A stretch of DNA of 64,000 nt from Diospyros lotus (lineage: Eukaryota > Streptophyta > Magnoliopsida > Ericales > Ebenaceae). The stretch covers positions 29,554,116 through 29,618,115 of the forward strand of contig NC_068347.1 in assembly GCF_014633365.1 (NCBI RefSeq). The letters are read 5' to 3'. Position numbers and translations under genes: made by a program. Of the stretch, positions 32,461 to 42,900 are shown piece after piece (position 1 is the first letter of the stretch; each line of letters starts with the position of its first letter). The notes under the pieces were generated by a model, which was not told the origin of the DNA, made no database searches, and saw only the letters and a list, made by a program, of their open reading frames with translations.

Positions 32461-33449
32461 GAAATTGAATTTAAAACACAAAAACTACTTGAGAATGGTG
32501 ACGTGGAGCATGCATGAAGTCTGCTATTTTACAACATTTCATCTCCAATTTTTTTTTTAAAAAATATTAGCCACAATACCCTTTCTTGTACTTTTACTGA
32601 CAGTGTTAAAGTGAATTGATTTTTTATTGTATACCTCCTAAACTTTAGATATTTCACTTGGGCACCCCTAAATTTTTATCTTTTACCAAATTAATTTGGA
32701 TTTTTTTTAAAATAATAACTTAATTTAATGAAAAATACAAATTCATAAGATGTCTAAACTAAAAACTCAAAGTTGAGGAAAAGTAATTTATCTTGTAACA
32801 AACAACAACCATTCTCTAACTTTCGAGGAATCTACAACGACCGTTCGAGCAATGGCAGAATCAAGTCATTGGATCAAGAGCAAAAATCTCAAGTTTTTAT
32901 ATTAAATTTTGTTGGCATTACTTAATTATTTCTTATTTTTTTAATTTTAAAGAACTAATGTTTGAAAGTATAATAATTTATATGTGTAATATTAAGGGAT
33001 CAAGTGTAATTTTAGAAATTGAAGGAGGCAATTTCCCACACTCAAAACAGATGTAAATCCGCGGTTGTGTCCAAGTCAAGTATGCATGCCAAGCTCTCCC
33101 ATGGTCCTAACTCTTATTATACTACTGAGGGTGCAAAACTTTGAAATATCAATATGAATTCCAAAATTTTAACTATTGTATTAAATATATATTATAATCA
33201 ATTTATTATTTAAATAAATTATTAAATTTTAACATGTAATTCTCAGTTAAATGCGTGGACATGGAGATGGAGACGGACTCGGAGATAAACATGCGCGGAT
33301 TCTTTTTTTATTTTAGTTTATTTTTTACTATATTTTTGTGATGTAGATGAGATGGGCTTAACATTTCATAAAACGTAGGGGAGGAGAATTGATATAAGAA
33401 AAGTTTCGTAAATTTTAGCAAATTTGACGTGTGTGAATTGGGTGATTTT
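32461..33449. other. Intergenic before the Copia element
   Basis: AT-rich with no complete gene. It contains the orphan RALF fragment listed next. Confidence 0.5.
33250..33296 (+). pseudogene. Orphan RALF pro-region fragment
   Basis: About 47 bp match the minus strand of the RALF gene at 12075-12131. The first 24 bases (AATGCGTGGACATGGAG...) are identical. Translation gives KCVDMEMETDSEINMR against ECVDMEMEMEMDSEINRR. No signal peptide, YISY or cysteine part lies nearby, so it is a remnant of a duplicated or sister RALF gene. Confidence 0.75.
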
Positions 33450-33743
33450 TGTTGTTTTTCAGAGAAAGAACTGAAAAATAACAGGAAAATGTTTGGAGAA
33501 CAAGAGAGAGCCAACTCTCCATTCATTTCAGCATAATATATATAGAAAAATTCAAATACAACACTGTTTTGGTCAATACCAAACTTAGATAGCTTTTACA
33601 CAACTTTTTCAAGACAAGAATCCTTAAATCTAGGATCTCCATACCTTTCTGACAGATCTTGACAGAAGACAAAAGATTTCACAGCAAAAATACAAAAATA
33701 ATACTTGCTTTTAGAGTATCTAGAAAAATCTCACAGTTCAACA
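33450..33743 (-). repeat. 3' LTR of the Copia element
   Basis: The downstream LTR in element orientation. The gag-pol stop codon (33738-33740) lies within its first six bases. Confidence 0.95.
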
Positions 33744-36700
33744 CTTCTCCTTGAGATTTTTCTTGGAGACTCCGAGCTTAATTCTCAAGAACTCAAATTT
33801 AGCTTTGGGCAATGCTTTAGTCATTATATCAGCAATCTGATTTTCTGAAGAGCAATGAGCCAACTTAATTTCGCCAAGTTTTTCAGCTTCTCTAATAGCA
33901 TGAAACTTGACATTTATGTGCTTTGTTCTCCCATGCTGAACTGGATTCTTTGCCATGGCAATGGCTGACTTGTTGTCCACCCACATCACAGTTGCTTCAT
34001 TTAAATTTTGTCCCAAATCTGACAGAATTTTTCTTAACCATATTGCTTGATTTGCTGCATTGGCAGCAGAGATATACTCAGCTTCAGCTGAGGATTGGGC
34101 CACCACTTCTTGCTTTCGTGAATTCCAGGAGAAGACACCACTGCCAAATGAAAAAACATAGCCTGATGTACTCTTTGAATCTTCTAAACTTCCAGCCCAA
34201 TCACTATCTGCATAACCCATTAACTGCTTACTTTCATTCTTCAAATACCATACACCATAATCAGTTGTACCCCTGATGTATCTCAACACTCTTTTGGCTG
34301 CACCGAGATGAAATTGGCTAGGAGAATGCATGAACCTTGAGAGCAAACTTGCTGGATACATAACATCAGGTCTTGTAGCTGACAAATACAATAAACTTCC
34401 GATTAGGCTTCTGTAGATTGAAGCATCTGCTTTGCTTCCATTATCATTCTTGTTTAACTTCTCATTTACTACTAAAGGAGTACTCACAGGCTTTGATCTC
34501 TCCATATGGAATTTCTTTAGAATTTCTGAGGCATATTTTCTCTGACAAAGGAATATACCAACTTCATTTTGATCTATCTCCATTCCCAAAAAATACTTCA
34601 TTTCACCTAGGTCAGACATCTCAAATTCCTTTTCCATACTCAACTTGAATTGATTCAAAGAGTTTAAATCACCACCTGTGATCAAGAGATCATCAACATA
34701 TAAAGAAACAATGAGCTCCACTTCACTTCCATCCTTTTTCACATAGAGAGTTGCTTCACTTTCACTTCTGTTGAACCCTTGTTGCAACAAATAGGAGTCA
34801 ATTATGCTGTACCAGGCTCTAGGAGCCTGTTTAAGCCCATATAAGGCTTTGTGCAGCTTATAAACTTTGTCTTCATTTCCAGGAACTTGAAAGCCTTCAG
34901 GTTGTTCAACATAAACATTTTCTTCAAGAAGTCCATTTAGAAATGCAGATTTGACATCTAAATGGTAAATTTTCCAACCCAATTTCGCTGCTAGTGCCAC
35001 CAAAAGCCTTATGGTATCATGTCTTGCAACTGGAGCAAAAGTGTCAGTGAAATCTGTACCAAACTGCTGAAAATAACCCTTCACTACAAGTCTGGCCTTT
35101 AGTTTGTTCAGAGAACCATCTGGGTTGAGTTTGGTTCTATAAACCCACTTAACACCTATTACCTTTTGATCTTCAGGTCTGTCTACTAAGCTCCATGTCT
35201 CATTCTTTTCAATCATACCCATCTCCTCCTGCATTGCAAGTCTCCAATCAGCATTACTTGCAGCTTCAACATAGCTAGCAGGTTCAAGTGAAGCCATATG
35301 ACATTTTTCATAAATTTCTTCGAGAGTTCTAGTTCCTCTAACTGGAGCATCATCAACCATATCAGAATTCTCTTCTTCTGTTGTGATATCTTGTTCTTGG
35401 GATATATTTCCCCAATTCAAAATCTTCTTTGAGGCTTCAACTTTCTTTTTATTCCAATTCCACTTTGAGAGCTCATCAAATTTGACATTTCTACCGATAA
35501 AGATTTTTTCAGTTTTCAAACTGAAAATTCTATAACCTTTGGTGGTGGTACTATATCCCAAGAAGATGCCCATTTCAGATTTTTTATCTAACTTATCCCT
35601 TTTTTGTTCTGGAACATGAGCATAACACACACAGCCAAATACTCTAAGGTAATTCACTGAGGGCTTGAATCCATACCATTCTTCAAAGGGAGTTTTTCCA
35701 CTCAAGACTCTAGTTGGAAGCATATTCAATAGATAGACTGATGTGTTTATAGCCTCAGCCCAAAATTGCTTGGGAAGGTCCTTCTCATATAGTAGACATC
35801 TGGCCATTTCCATCACTGATCTATTTTTCCTTTCACTCACTCTATTTTGTTGAGGAGTGTAGGGAACAGTCAATTGATGTTTTATCCCTTCCTTATCACA
35901 GAAATTCTTGAACTCTCTTGAGACATACTCTAACCCATTATCAGATCTGAGAATTTTCAGTTGGCAACCAGTTTGCTTCTCAACCATAGCTTTAAATTTT
36001 TGAAATTCCATTAGAACCTCAGATTTTTGTTTCAAGAAATAAACCCAACACATTCTGGAGAAATCATCAATAAATAACAAGAAATATCTGCTACCATTCA
36101 GAGATGAAATACTCATGGGACCACAAACATCGGAGTGTATGAGTTGAAGTTTTTCTGAAGCTCTCCAATTACTGTCCATAAATGGTAACTTGCTTTGCTT
36201 CCCATATTGACACACATCACAAACCATGTCATTTGCATTAATAGCAGGCAGGTCTTGAACTAATTCTTTAGAATGCATGAGTTTTAATGTGGAGTAACTG
36301 AAATGGCCTAGTCTCTTATGCCATAGGCTTGAATCATCCTGAACAATATGATAAGCATGCATGGCTATTTGATTCCATTCAACCAAAAAACTCCTTTCTT
36401 TCATTTTCACAGTCATTAATTCATTCCCAGGAGGATCATATATAATGCAGGACTTGTCTTTAAAGTGCAAAGCATAATGGTTCTCAAGCATTTGTCCTAC
36501 ACTTAACAAATTCTGCCTAATCTCAGGAACAAGTAAAACATCATAGATGAACTTTGTACCTGAGGGTGTTTCAACAGCAATATCACCTTTTCCCTTCACT
36601 TCAACATAGTCTCCATTTGCAACCTTTACTTTATTAATGTTAGACTTGCCCAAGCTTGTAAAGAGATCAGCATCAAAAGTCATGTGACTTGTACAGCCAC

Positions 36701-37700
36701 TATCAATCAACCAAGTGCCTTTGTCACTACTGGTAGCATAAGAAGTAGCTACAAACAACTTCTCTTCAGCTTGCTCTTGAACCTCAACAGCGTGTGCTTG
36801 TTGTCCCAGCTGATTAATCTTGTTTTTGCACACCTTCTCTACGTGACCAAGTTGATTACAGGCTCTACACTTGACACTTGGCCTGAACCAACAATAATTT
36901 TCTGTGTGACTTCTTTTTTTGCAGTGAGGACAAGGTGGAAACTTTCCTTTCTTGCCTTTTCCCTTGCTGCCATTTTGATCTCTCTTTTCATCATTCCTTT
37001 TTTCACCTCCAAATTTTCTTCCTCCTTCACTTTGTGCCTTGCCTTTATGAGTTATCAGAAGAGCATGTTCATTGGTTTCTTCAAGTCTGTAAGCTTTTCT
37101 TTGCTCCACAGCTTGAAGTGAATTGACTAATTCAGCTAATGAAAGTTGAGACAAGTCTCTTGAGTCTTCCAAGGAGGAGATCTTAGACTCAAATCTCTCT
37201 GGTAAACTCACCAACACTTTTTCAACCACCCTTCTTTCAGGAAGATCTTCACCCAGCAACCTTATCTGGTTTACTATCTTCATAAGTCTGTCTGAGTAAT
37301 CCTTCACAGACTCTGACTCCTTCATTCTGAGAAGTTCAAACTCTCTTCTCAAATTCAGTACTTGCATTTGCTTGGTCTTTTCACTTCCTTGAAACTCATC
37401 CTTCAATCTATCCCAAGCCTCTTTACCAGTTTCACAAGCCATTATTCTTGTGAATATGGTCTCTGTCACGGCTATATGAATAAGAGATAGAGATTTAAAT
37501 TTTTTAGCACATTCATCTGCATGGTGCTTCATTTGAGTCACGGTTGGGTTGTTTCTCAGAGGTGGAGGATCCCTTCCAGTCTCTACTACTTCCCAGAGGT
37601 CCAAGCCTCTCAGAAAAGCCTTCATCTTCACAGCCCACATCTGATAATTTTGTCCATCAAAGACAGGAGGTGAGCCTGAACCAAAACTACTGGAAGCCAT
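33738..37700 (-). CDS. Copia gag-pol polyprotein (intact)
   Basis: 1320 residues in a single frame. Gag spans about 1-250. Two CCHC zinc knuckles follow at 257-270 and 278-291; many Copia elements have one. Aspartic protease: DSG at 333-335. Integrase: a GAG-pre-integrase HHCC region at about 461-497, then the DD35E triad D524, D587, E623 with exactly 35 residues between the last two. Reverse transcriptase about 840-1060 with YVDD at 1001-1004. RNase H about 1160-1285 with D1165, E1206 or E1208, and D1242. Domain order PR-INT-RT-RH defines Copia. All key residues are present, so the copy may be capable of transposition. Expression cannot be judged from sequence. Confidence 0.97.
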   Translation of the reverse strand: MASSSFGSGSPPVFDGQNYQMWAVKMKAFLRGLDLWEVVETGRDPPPLRNNPTVTQMKHHADECAKKFKSLSLIHIAVTETIFTRIMACETGKEAWDRLKDEFQGSEKTKQMQVLNLRREFELLRMKESESVKDYSDRLMKIVNQIRLLGEDLPERRVVEKVLVSLPERFESKISSLEDSRDLSQLSLAELVNSLQAVEQRKAYRLEETNEHALLITHKGKAQSEGGRKFGGEKRNDEKRDQNGSKGKGKKGKFPPCPHCKKRSHTENYCWFRPSVKCRACNQLGHVEKVCKNKINQLGQQAHAVEVQEQAEEKLFVATSYATSSDKGTWLIDSGCTSHMTFDADLFTSLGKSNINKVKVANGDYVEVKGKGDIAVETPSGTKFIYDVLLVPEIRQNLLSVGQMLENHYALHFKDKSCIIYDPPGNELMTVKMKERSFLVEWNQIAMHAYHIVQDDSSLWHKRLGHFSYSTLKLMHSKELVQDLPAINANDMVCDVCQYGKQSKLPFMDSNWRASEKLQLIHSDVCGPMSISSLNGSRYFLLFIDDFSRMCWVYFLKQKSEVLMEFQKFKAMVEKQTGCQLKILRSDNGLEYVSREFKNFCDKEGIKHQLTVPYTPQQNRVSERKNRSVMEMARCLLYEKDLPKQFWAEAINTSVYLLNMLPTRVLSGKTPFEEWYGFKPSVNYLRVFGCVCYAHVPEQKRDKLDKKSEMGIFLGYSTTTKGYRIFSLKTEKIFIGRNVKFDELSKWNWNKKKVEASKKILNWGNISQEQDITTEEENSDMVDDAPVRGTRTLEEIYEKCHMASLEPASYVEAASNADWRLAMQEEMGMIEKNETWSLVDRPEDQKVIGVKWVYRTKLNPDGSLNKLKARLVVKGYFQQFGTDFTDTFAPVARHDTIRLLVALAAKLGWKIYHLDVKSAFLNGLLEENVYVEQPEGFQVPGNEDKVYKLHKALYGLKQAPRAWYSIIDSYLLQQGFNRSESEATLYVKKDGSEVELIVSLYVDDLLITGGDLNSLNQFKLSMEKEFEMSDLGEMKYFLGMEIDQNEVGIFLCQRKYASEILKKFHMERSKPVSTPLVVNEKLNKNDNGSKADASIYRSLIGSLLYLSATRPDVMYPASLLSRFMHSPSQFHLGAAKRVLRYIRGTTDYGVWYLKNESKQLMGYADSDWAGSLEDSKSTSGYVFSFGSGVFSWNSRKQEVVAQSSAEAEYISAANAANQAIWLRKILSDLGQNLNEATVMWVDNKSAIAMAKNPVQHGRTKHINVKFHAIREAEKLGEIKLAHCSSENQIADIMTKALPKAKFEFLRIKLGVSKKNLKEKC

Positions 37701-37810
37701 GGCAAGGTCTTGGAATTTCTAGTATTTACTTTTTGGCTAGTGAGGGGAAATCTTACTGGTTTTCTCTCGTTTGCACACAGGCCCTTAAGAACAATAGGGC
37801 TCTGATACCA

Positions 37811-38104
37811 TGTTGTTTTTCAGAGAAAGAACTGAAAAATAACAGGAAAATGTTTGGAGAACAAAAGAGAGCCAACTCTCCATTCATTTCAGCATAATAT
37901 ATATAGAAAAATTCAAATACAACACTGTTTTGGTCAATACCAAACTTAGATAGCTTTTACACAACTTTTTCAAGACAAGAATCCTTAAATCTAGGATCTC
38001 CATACCTTTCTGACAGATCTTGACAGAAGACAAAAGATTTCACAGCAAAAATACAAAAATAATACTTGCTTTTAGAGTATCTAGAAAAATCTCACAGTTC
38101 AACA
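37811..38104 (-). repeat. 5' LTR of the Copia element
   Basis: Upstream LTR in element orientation, adjoining the primer binding site. It differs from the 3' LTR by one base near 37865 (AAAAGAG versus AAGAGAG). Confidence 0.95.
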
Positions 38105-38388
38105 ATTTTAAAGGTTAATTTCAATGGAATCGGGCTCAGAATTCAAAGCCACTAGTTTTGTTGGTGAGGTCCGTGTTTTTTCGAGCAAATTCCTTTATTT
38201 AGACCTTAAAATTAACGTTTTTGTTATTTTAAGAAATAATTGATTTAGAAATAACTTTCGTTAGGGAATAAATTTTAATATGCCATTTTGGAGAATATTT
38301 TTTATTCTATCTAATCATTGATTGAGTGCTAAAATCTAGTATTTGTGAGTGAATCAACGGTCATTAGAAGGCTTCTTCCGCGTCAATT

Positions 38389-39508
38389 TGTGGCTTCAGA
38401 TTGATGCTGCGCCCGAAGGTGTTTGTTTGGTGGGAATTTTTGTGGTTTTCTGGCATTTGGAAATCAATGCGGTTTTTGGGTTCTTAAAATAGTTATGCTG
38501 AGGTTTCTTCTGTTGAGTTCAAAAATGGATCTGGGGTTCCATTGTTCTGTGGGTGCTTAATTTGCGTCATTGCTTTTGCTCTGAAAGTGTTCTTCTGTAC
38601 TATTTTCTTCTTCTTCTTTTAATGGTTCTTGCAGTTTTTACCTTGAGTGCTTGTTTATCCCAAACATATAAACTTTCCATCAATTTTGTTGAGAATTTTT
38701 TTTTTTCCATGGCTTATCTTCTTTTCTGCTAATCATCTTCAGAACTTTTTGTTTTGTTTTGTGAGTGCGTGTGGGTGTTTTAACTTTTTATTTATTTATT
38801 TTTATTTTGAAGATTTGGACATTTAATCTTCTAAATAATTCTTGCCTTAAAGTTGGACACACTGTCTATTGGTTTGATCTACTGTTTTGAGAACAAGCCA
38901 TTGTGAATTTAAATGAAGTTAAAATTGGCCTATATTTTAGCATGCTTTGTACTTCCAGACCTGGCCTTTTAAATGTTAGGCTCTTGTTCATCCTTATGCT
39001 CCAGTTAGAGCTATTCCTGATGGATATTAATTTTTCATTTGTCTAAAATTCATCTTGTTTGATTTGACTAATTTTACATCCATTGTTGACTACTTAACAC
39101 AACCCTCATTCTCTCATTCTCTATCCGTGATTGAGACGGGGTGTAGATTGGATAATTCCAAAAGTTTAGCAGGAAAAAAAAAAAATGATCAATTCCAATG
39201 AGATAAATACTTGGGGGGAAGAAGGAAACTTGATATGTAAGCTGCCTTGAGCGCTGTGGCTCTCTTCTTGGGGGGCTTGTTAGAAAGGTCTGTGTTAGCA
39301 GATGATAGAAGGATAGATATTTTATGAAAGTCATGGTTTGCTCTATGTGGCTGTTCTTTTGTGAACCAAATCATAATGGTGACTGCATTGAGAACACCTC
39401 TGTGGAGTGGTTAGTCTCTCCAGATTCCTCTGACGCATGCAATGTCCTTGGAGATGTAGAGGTGCGTCCTTGAGTTGGTGATTGCTACCAGGTTAAAATT
39501 CCACCATA
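38389..39508 (+). pseudogene. Inverted, truncated copy of the ELM2/SANT gene 5' part
   Basis: The reverse complement of 45511-46961 (intron 1 and the start of the first coding exon) matches this stretch. About 350 bp of intron end, including the splice acceptor and ATG, are missing: homology jumps from intron sequence to exon at about 39367. The exon part reads NHNGDCIENTSVEW and continues to a premature TGA (about 39472) where the gene has CGA. Homology ends after ATTCCACCA at 39508. It is not coding. Confidence 0.88.
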
Positions 39509-39926
39509 CAATCAAAATTGAAGCAATCCCAATTAAAAACAGTTGATAATATCAGCAACACGTTATTCTAACAAGAATTTATCAAAATAACATTCTCCTT
39601 TCTTTCTATCTGTTGCATAAAAAAGGGGGAAAAAAAAAAAAACACAGAAAATTGATTATCACTGGCAATTATTTTCTCCATGGATGCACAGCACTGTCAA
39701 TGTCAATGTCACAACTTATTAGAAAGAGATAAACACTGGCACTGGAACTGAACTCACTCACTCTACCAGAAGTAGCCATTAACTGATTAATTAGTGCAAT
39801 CAGTTCTCACACCTGAAAAAAGGGTAGAATCTTCCTCCCGTCGATTGATCGATAAGACTGTCAGCACCTTTCTGACGATGGGCTACACCAAGGAGAGTAG
39901 CTACTACTATTACAGATGGTTCTGAT
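39509..39926. other. 3' flank and probable 3' UTR of the ELM2/SANT gene
   Basis: The segment 39742-39850 is the part duplicated at 27420-27515. No other feature seen. Confidence 0.5.
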
Positions 39927-42900
39927 CTAAGGTCCGGAAACTTGAGCTGCTGCATTTCCCTCGGATAGGACCTGAAACTTGCCGAACATGTTGTTGCTGT
40001 TGCCGTCGCTGCACCCGCCATTTCTGGCGTCTTCCATCTTGGAAGACGTGATGCCAGGACCTGAACTCTCGGTGACAGTGTCCGACATTCCACCGGCAGC
40101 GCGCTGGGAGGCTCTAGACAGTGAGCTCTTCCGGGTACAGACTTGTTTGTTCTTCTCCCTCCTCCGGTTGATAGTCAGAAACCCGCTTGCAAGAGCTTCC
40201 AATGCTCTTGCTGTTGGCGGCCGGTTTCTTGTGCCCTGCCTCCGGGAATTGTTGTTAAGCTGCTCCTGCTCACAACAATCCACATCTGCGCAGGGTTTTG
40301 GTTCAGTACAATTTTCAGGCTTCTTCCCGGTTTGATCATCTTCCCCGTCCCTCAAACACATCGTGGAGGCGAAAACAGCTTCAGAGCCTGGTGATACTCG
40401 AGGCAAGTTCAGGTCAATCAAGGTCTGCTGCTGAGGGTTGTTGGATGGAACTTCTCCATTAAAGCTGGTATTTGACAACATACCACGACTGCTCTTGACA
40501 GGTCTCCCTTTCAGCGAGCCGGTGGTTGAGACCCTTTTCCGGGGTAAACTTGTCGCATAGAGTCGATTGCTGGAATCAGTAGTTTCTGAGCAGCAGCTTT
40601 GCTCCTCATGTTCCATACCGGGGCTCGCTGAGGAACCGTGCAGAGCATGAGTTATATCAGCAGCACGAGTGCAGGATGATAATTTGCGCTGCTTTTTTCT
40701 TACCGGGGCTAAATTATCCAAATTGTCTTCTTCCACCCTCCTCTGGCTGCACACCTGCTTGCCATCACAGGCATTGCTAATGTCCATGGAATTCTCGACA
40801 GTTCCATTTCCAGGATCCACAATGCCGCAGCCTGGAGAGCCAATTTTGAGATCCTTATCGTCGGGCAATACGCCAGTAACAGATTGCGTCTTTTTTGAAT
40901 TTGAATCATTAACGTAATCTTGATCAAATAGTATGGGATCAGCAGAGCCCGAATCCGAATCTTTAGACGACACCTCAGAACAATCCCGGTCACTTTCTTC
41001 AGAATGACTTTCAAAGGTGGTCTTTTTTGAAACCTCTAGCGGCAAGCTTCTCAGTTCTCTCACCTTACATGTTTTTCTGTCACCCAAGCTTGTGTCTACA
41101 ACAGTAAATTTCATGAGATCTGAACTGCGATTTGGAGTTCGAGGCTGAAGATAGCAGGGACGTCGGCGCTCAGACAAATCATCCTTCACTGGTTTTGCTT
41201 CGAGACTCCACACATTCTCCTCCTCCTTTCTGTTGCTTTCATCTGCTTCGGCATCAAGCTCAAGGAGACCAGGCTCTGAAGCAACTTTAGTTAAAACATC
41301 GCTAACAGAATCAAAATAGTGGTTTCCCTTCACCAGTTTCCTGGAGAACTTTCTGACACCGGGCAAAAGAAAGACCAAAGAATGCTTCGAACCACAACCT
41401 TCACCCCTGGGCTGCTCCGAGTGCCAACCTCTTGCAAGCAAGCGGGGCCAAACAGCTTCCCAAAATAGATCACTAGATCGTGCCTTGCTTAATCTAAAAT
41501 CTCCCGTCAAAAACTTAATAATTTCCTCGGGTGAAAGAGAGGAGCATGCCTTGCCAATTGGCATCTCTGGGCGCATAGGAACGGCATGGTTGGATTTTAA
41601 AGGCTCTACGGCAATGCCTGTGAGGTCCTTTTTCCCTTTCCCAATTCCAACTGCCTCCACAAGATTGTTCATCCCAACAATGGCTTTTAGAGTGAACACA
41701 TATTCTTCCAGTGACATTTTGCCCTCCACAAAAGTCTTTGAAACCTGCAAATTGGTAGTTTACACTTAAAAGGACCTATTGTTACGAGGACTAAAATTCA
41801 AAATCTAGCTACAAGATGACGGAGAGTGTCTAATAAACTGAAAAAGGCCTCCATTAATTTTTTACTCCACAACAGATTAATATATCAAGGAAGAAACACC
41901 TTAAACCTGTACGAGCAAAGGGAAATGTCAAAAGGTGGCAGCATATAAGAACTCTATAAACTAGAACTAGAATAGGGTGAAAAAACTGGTTAAGAGATCA
42001 CAATTTTGGACAGGATAAGGCTTAAACTTTAAGAAATCATAAACTGATAAGGACACAACTTCCAGTATGATGTACTTGACATTACATCTAAGAGGTATGA
42101 GAACTCTACACAGACTTGGCGCAACATGCCAGTATTAAATAGCGAACCACTTAAAATGCTGTAATGAGGGTTCTTAAAAGATAAGCTATTAGCCACCTTT
42201 CCTAAAAATTAGACTCATTCATTTTGCAGGTAGTTGTGGGAACCTAAGCATGTCCCAAGACTAGTCAGATCAACATGCGAACAGAAAGTGTTTTTACTTC
42301 AGGAACCAGAACTGATGTAATTTGTGGGTGTCTCTAGAGTCTAGACATAATTTAGCATAAATTTATTCTTCAAGTAATATCATTTGTAGAACCAGTTACT
42401 CATTGATTTCTGGATTTAAGCTATAAATGTGGTTGGCTAATAAAAGACCACAGTGTTTCATTTCTACCTGTTTGTATATTTCACCCATAATAATTGAAGT
42501 ACTTTTTATTAAAAAAAAAAAAAGCAATGAAAGCATTCTTTGGTTTTTCAAGAGTTATCAAATGTTTAATCATACAACTAACTATCTAAAATGAAATACT
42601 GACCCATCATTCAATTCTTTACCTACATCTCTCATTGTACCCAAATAAGTTTAGCCTCTGAAATGAACTGAAAAGCTCTTCCCCTCAAGATTTTACTTGC
42701 CGTGTTTTATTCGTCTATCTCTCTACCAAATCCAGATGGTCAGAAACTTAAATCTTGTGATCTAGGAATACAAGTGGTCTGATAGGAACATATATTGTGC
42801 TTATAGAGTGACATATTTAACATCATTATCATTTTCAATAACAAGAAGTCCAAGCCCTAATCCTACTAGGTGGGATCGGCTACATAGATTCTAGTTCACC

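Larger units (their letters stand above)
33450..38104 (-). mobile_element. Complete Ty1/Copia LTR retrotransposon
   Basis: 4655 bp, minus orientation, with perfect 5-bp target duplications ATTTT (33445-33449, 38105-38109). LTRs are 33450-33743 and 37811-38104, 294 bp each, TGTTG...CAACA, with one mismatch seen. The primer binding site TGGTATCAGAGC (minus strand, 37799-37810) matches the initiator tRNA-Met 3' end. A purine-rich tract AAGGAGAAG abuts the 3' LTR and is also the coding end. One open gag-pol frame fills the interior. Near-identical LTRs and an unbroken frame mean a very recent insertion. Confidence 0.97.
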
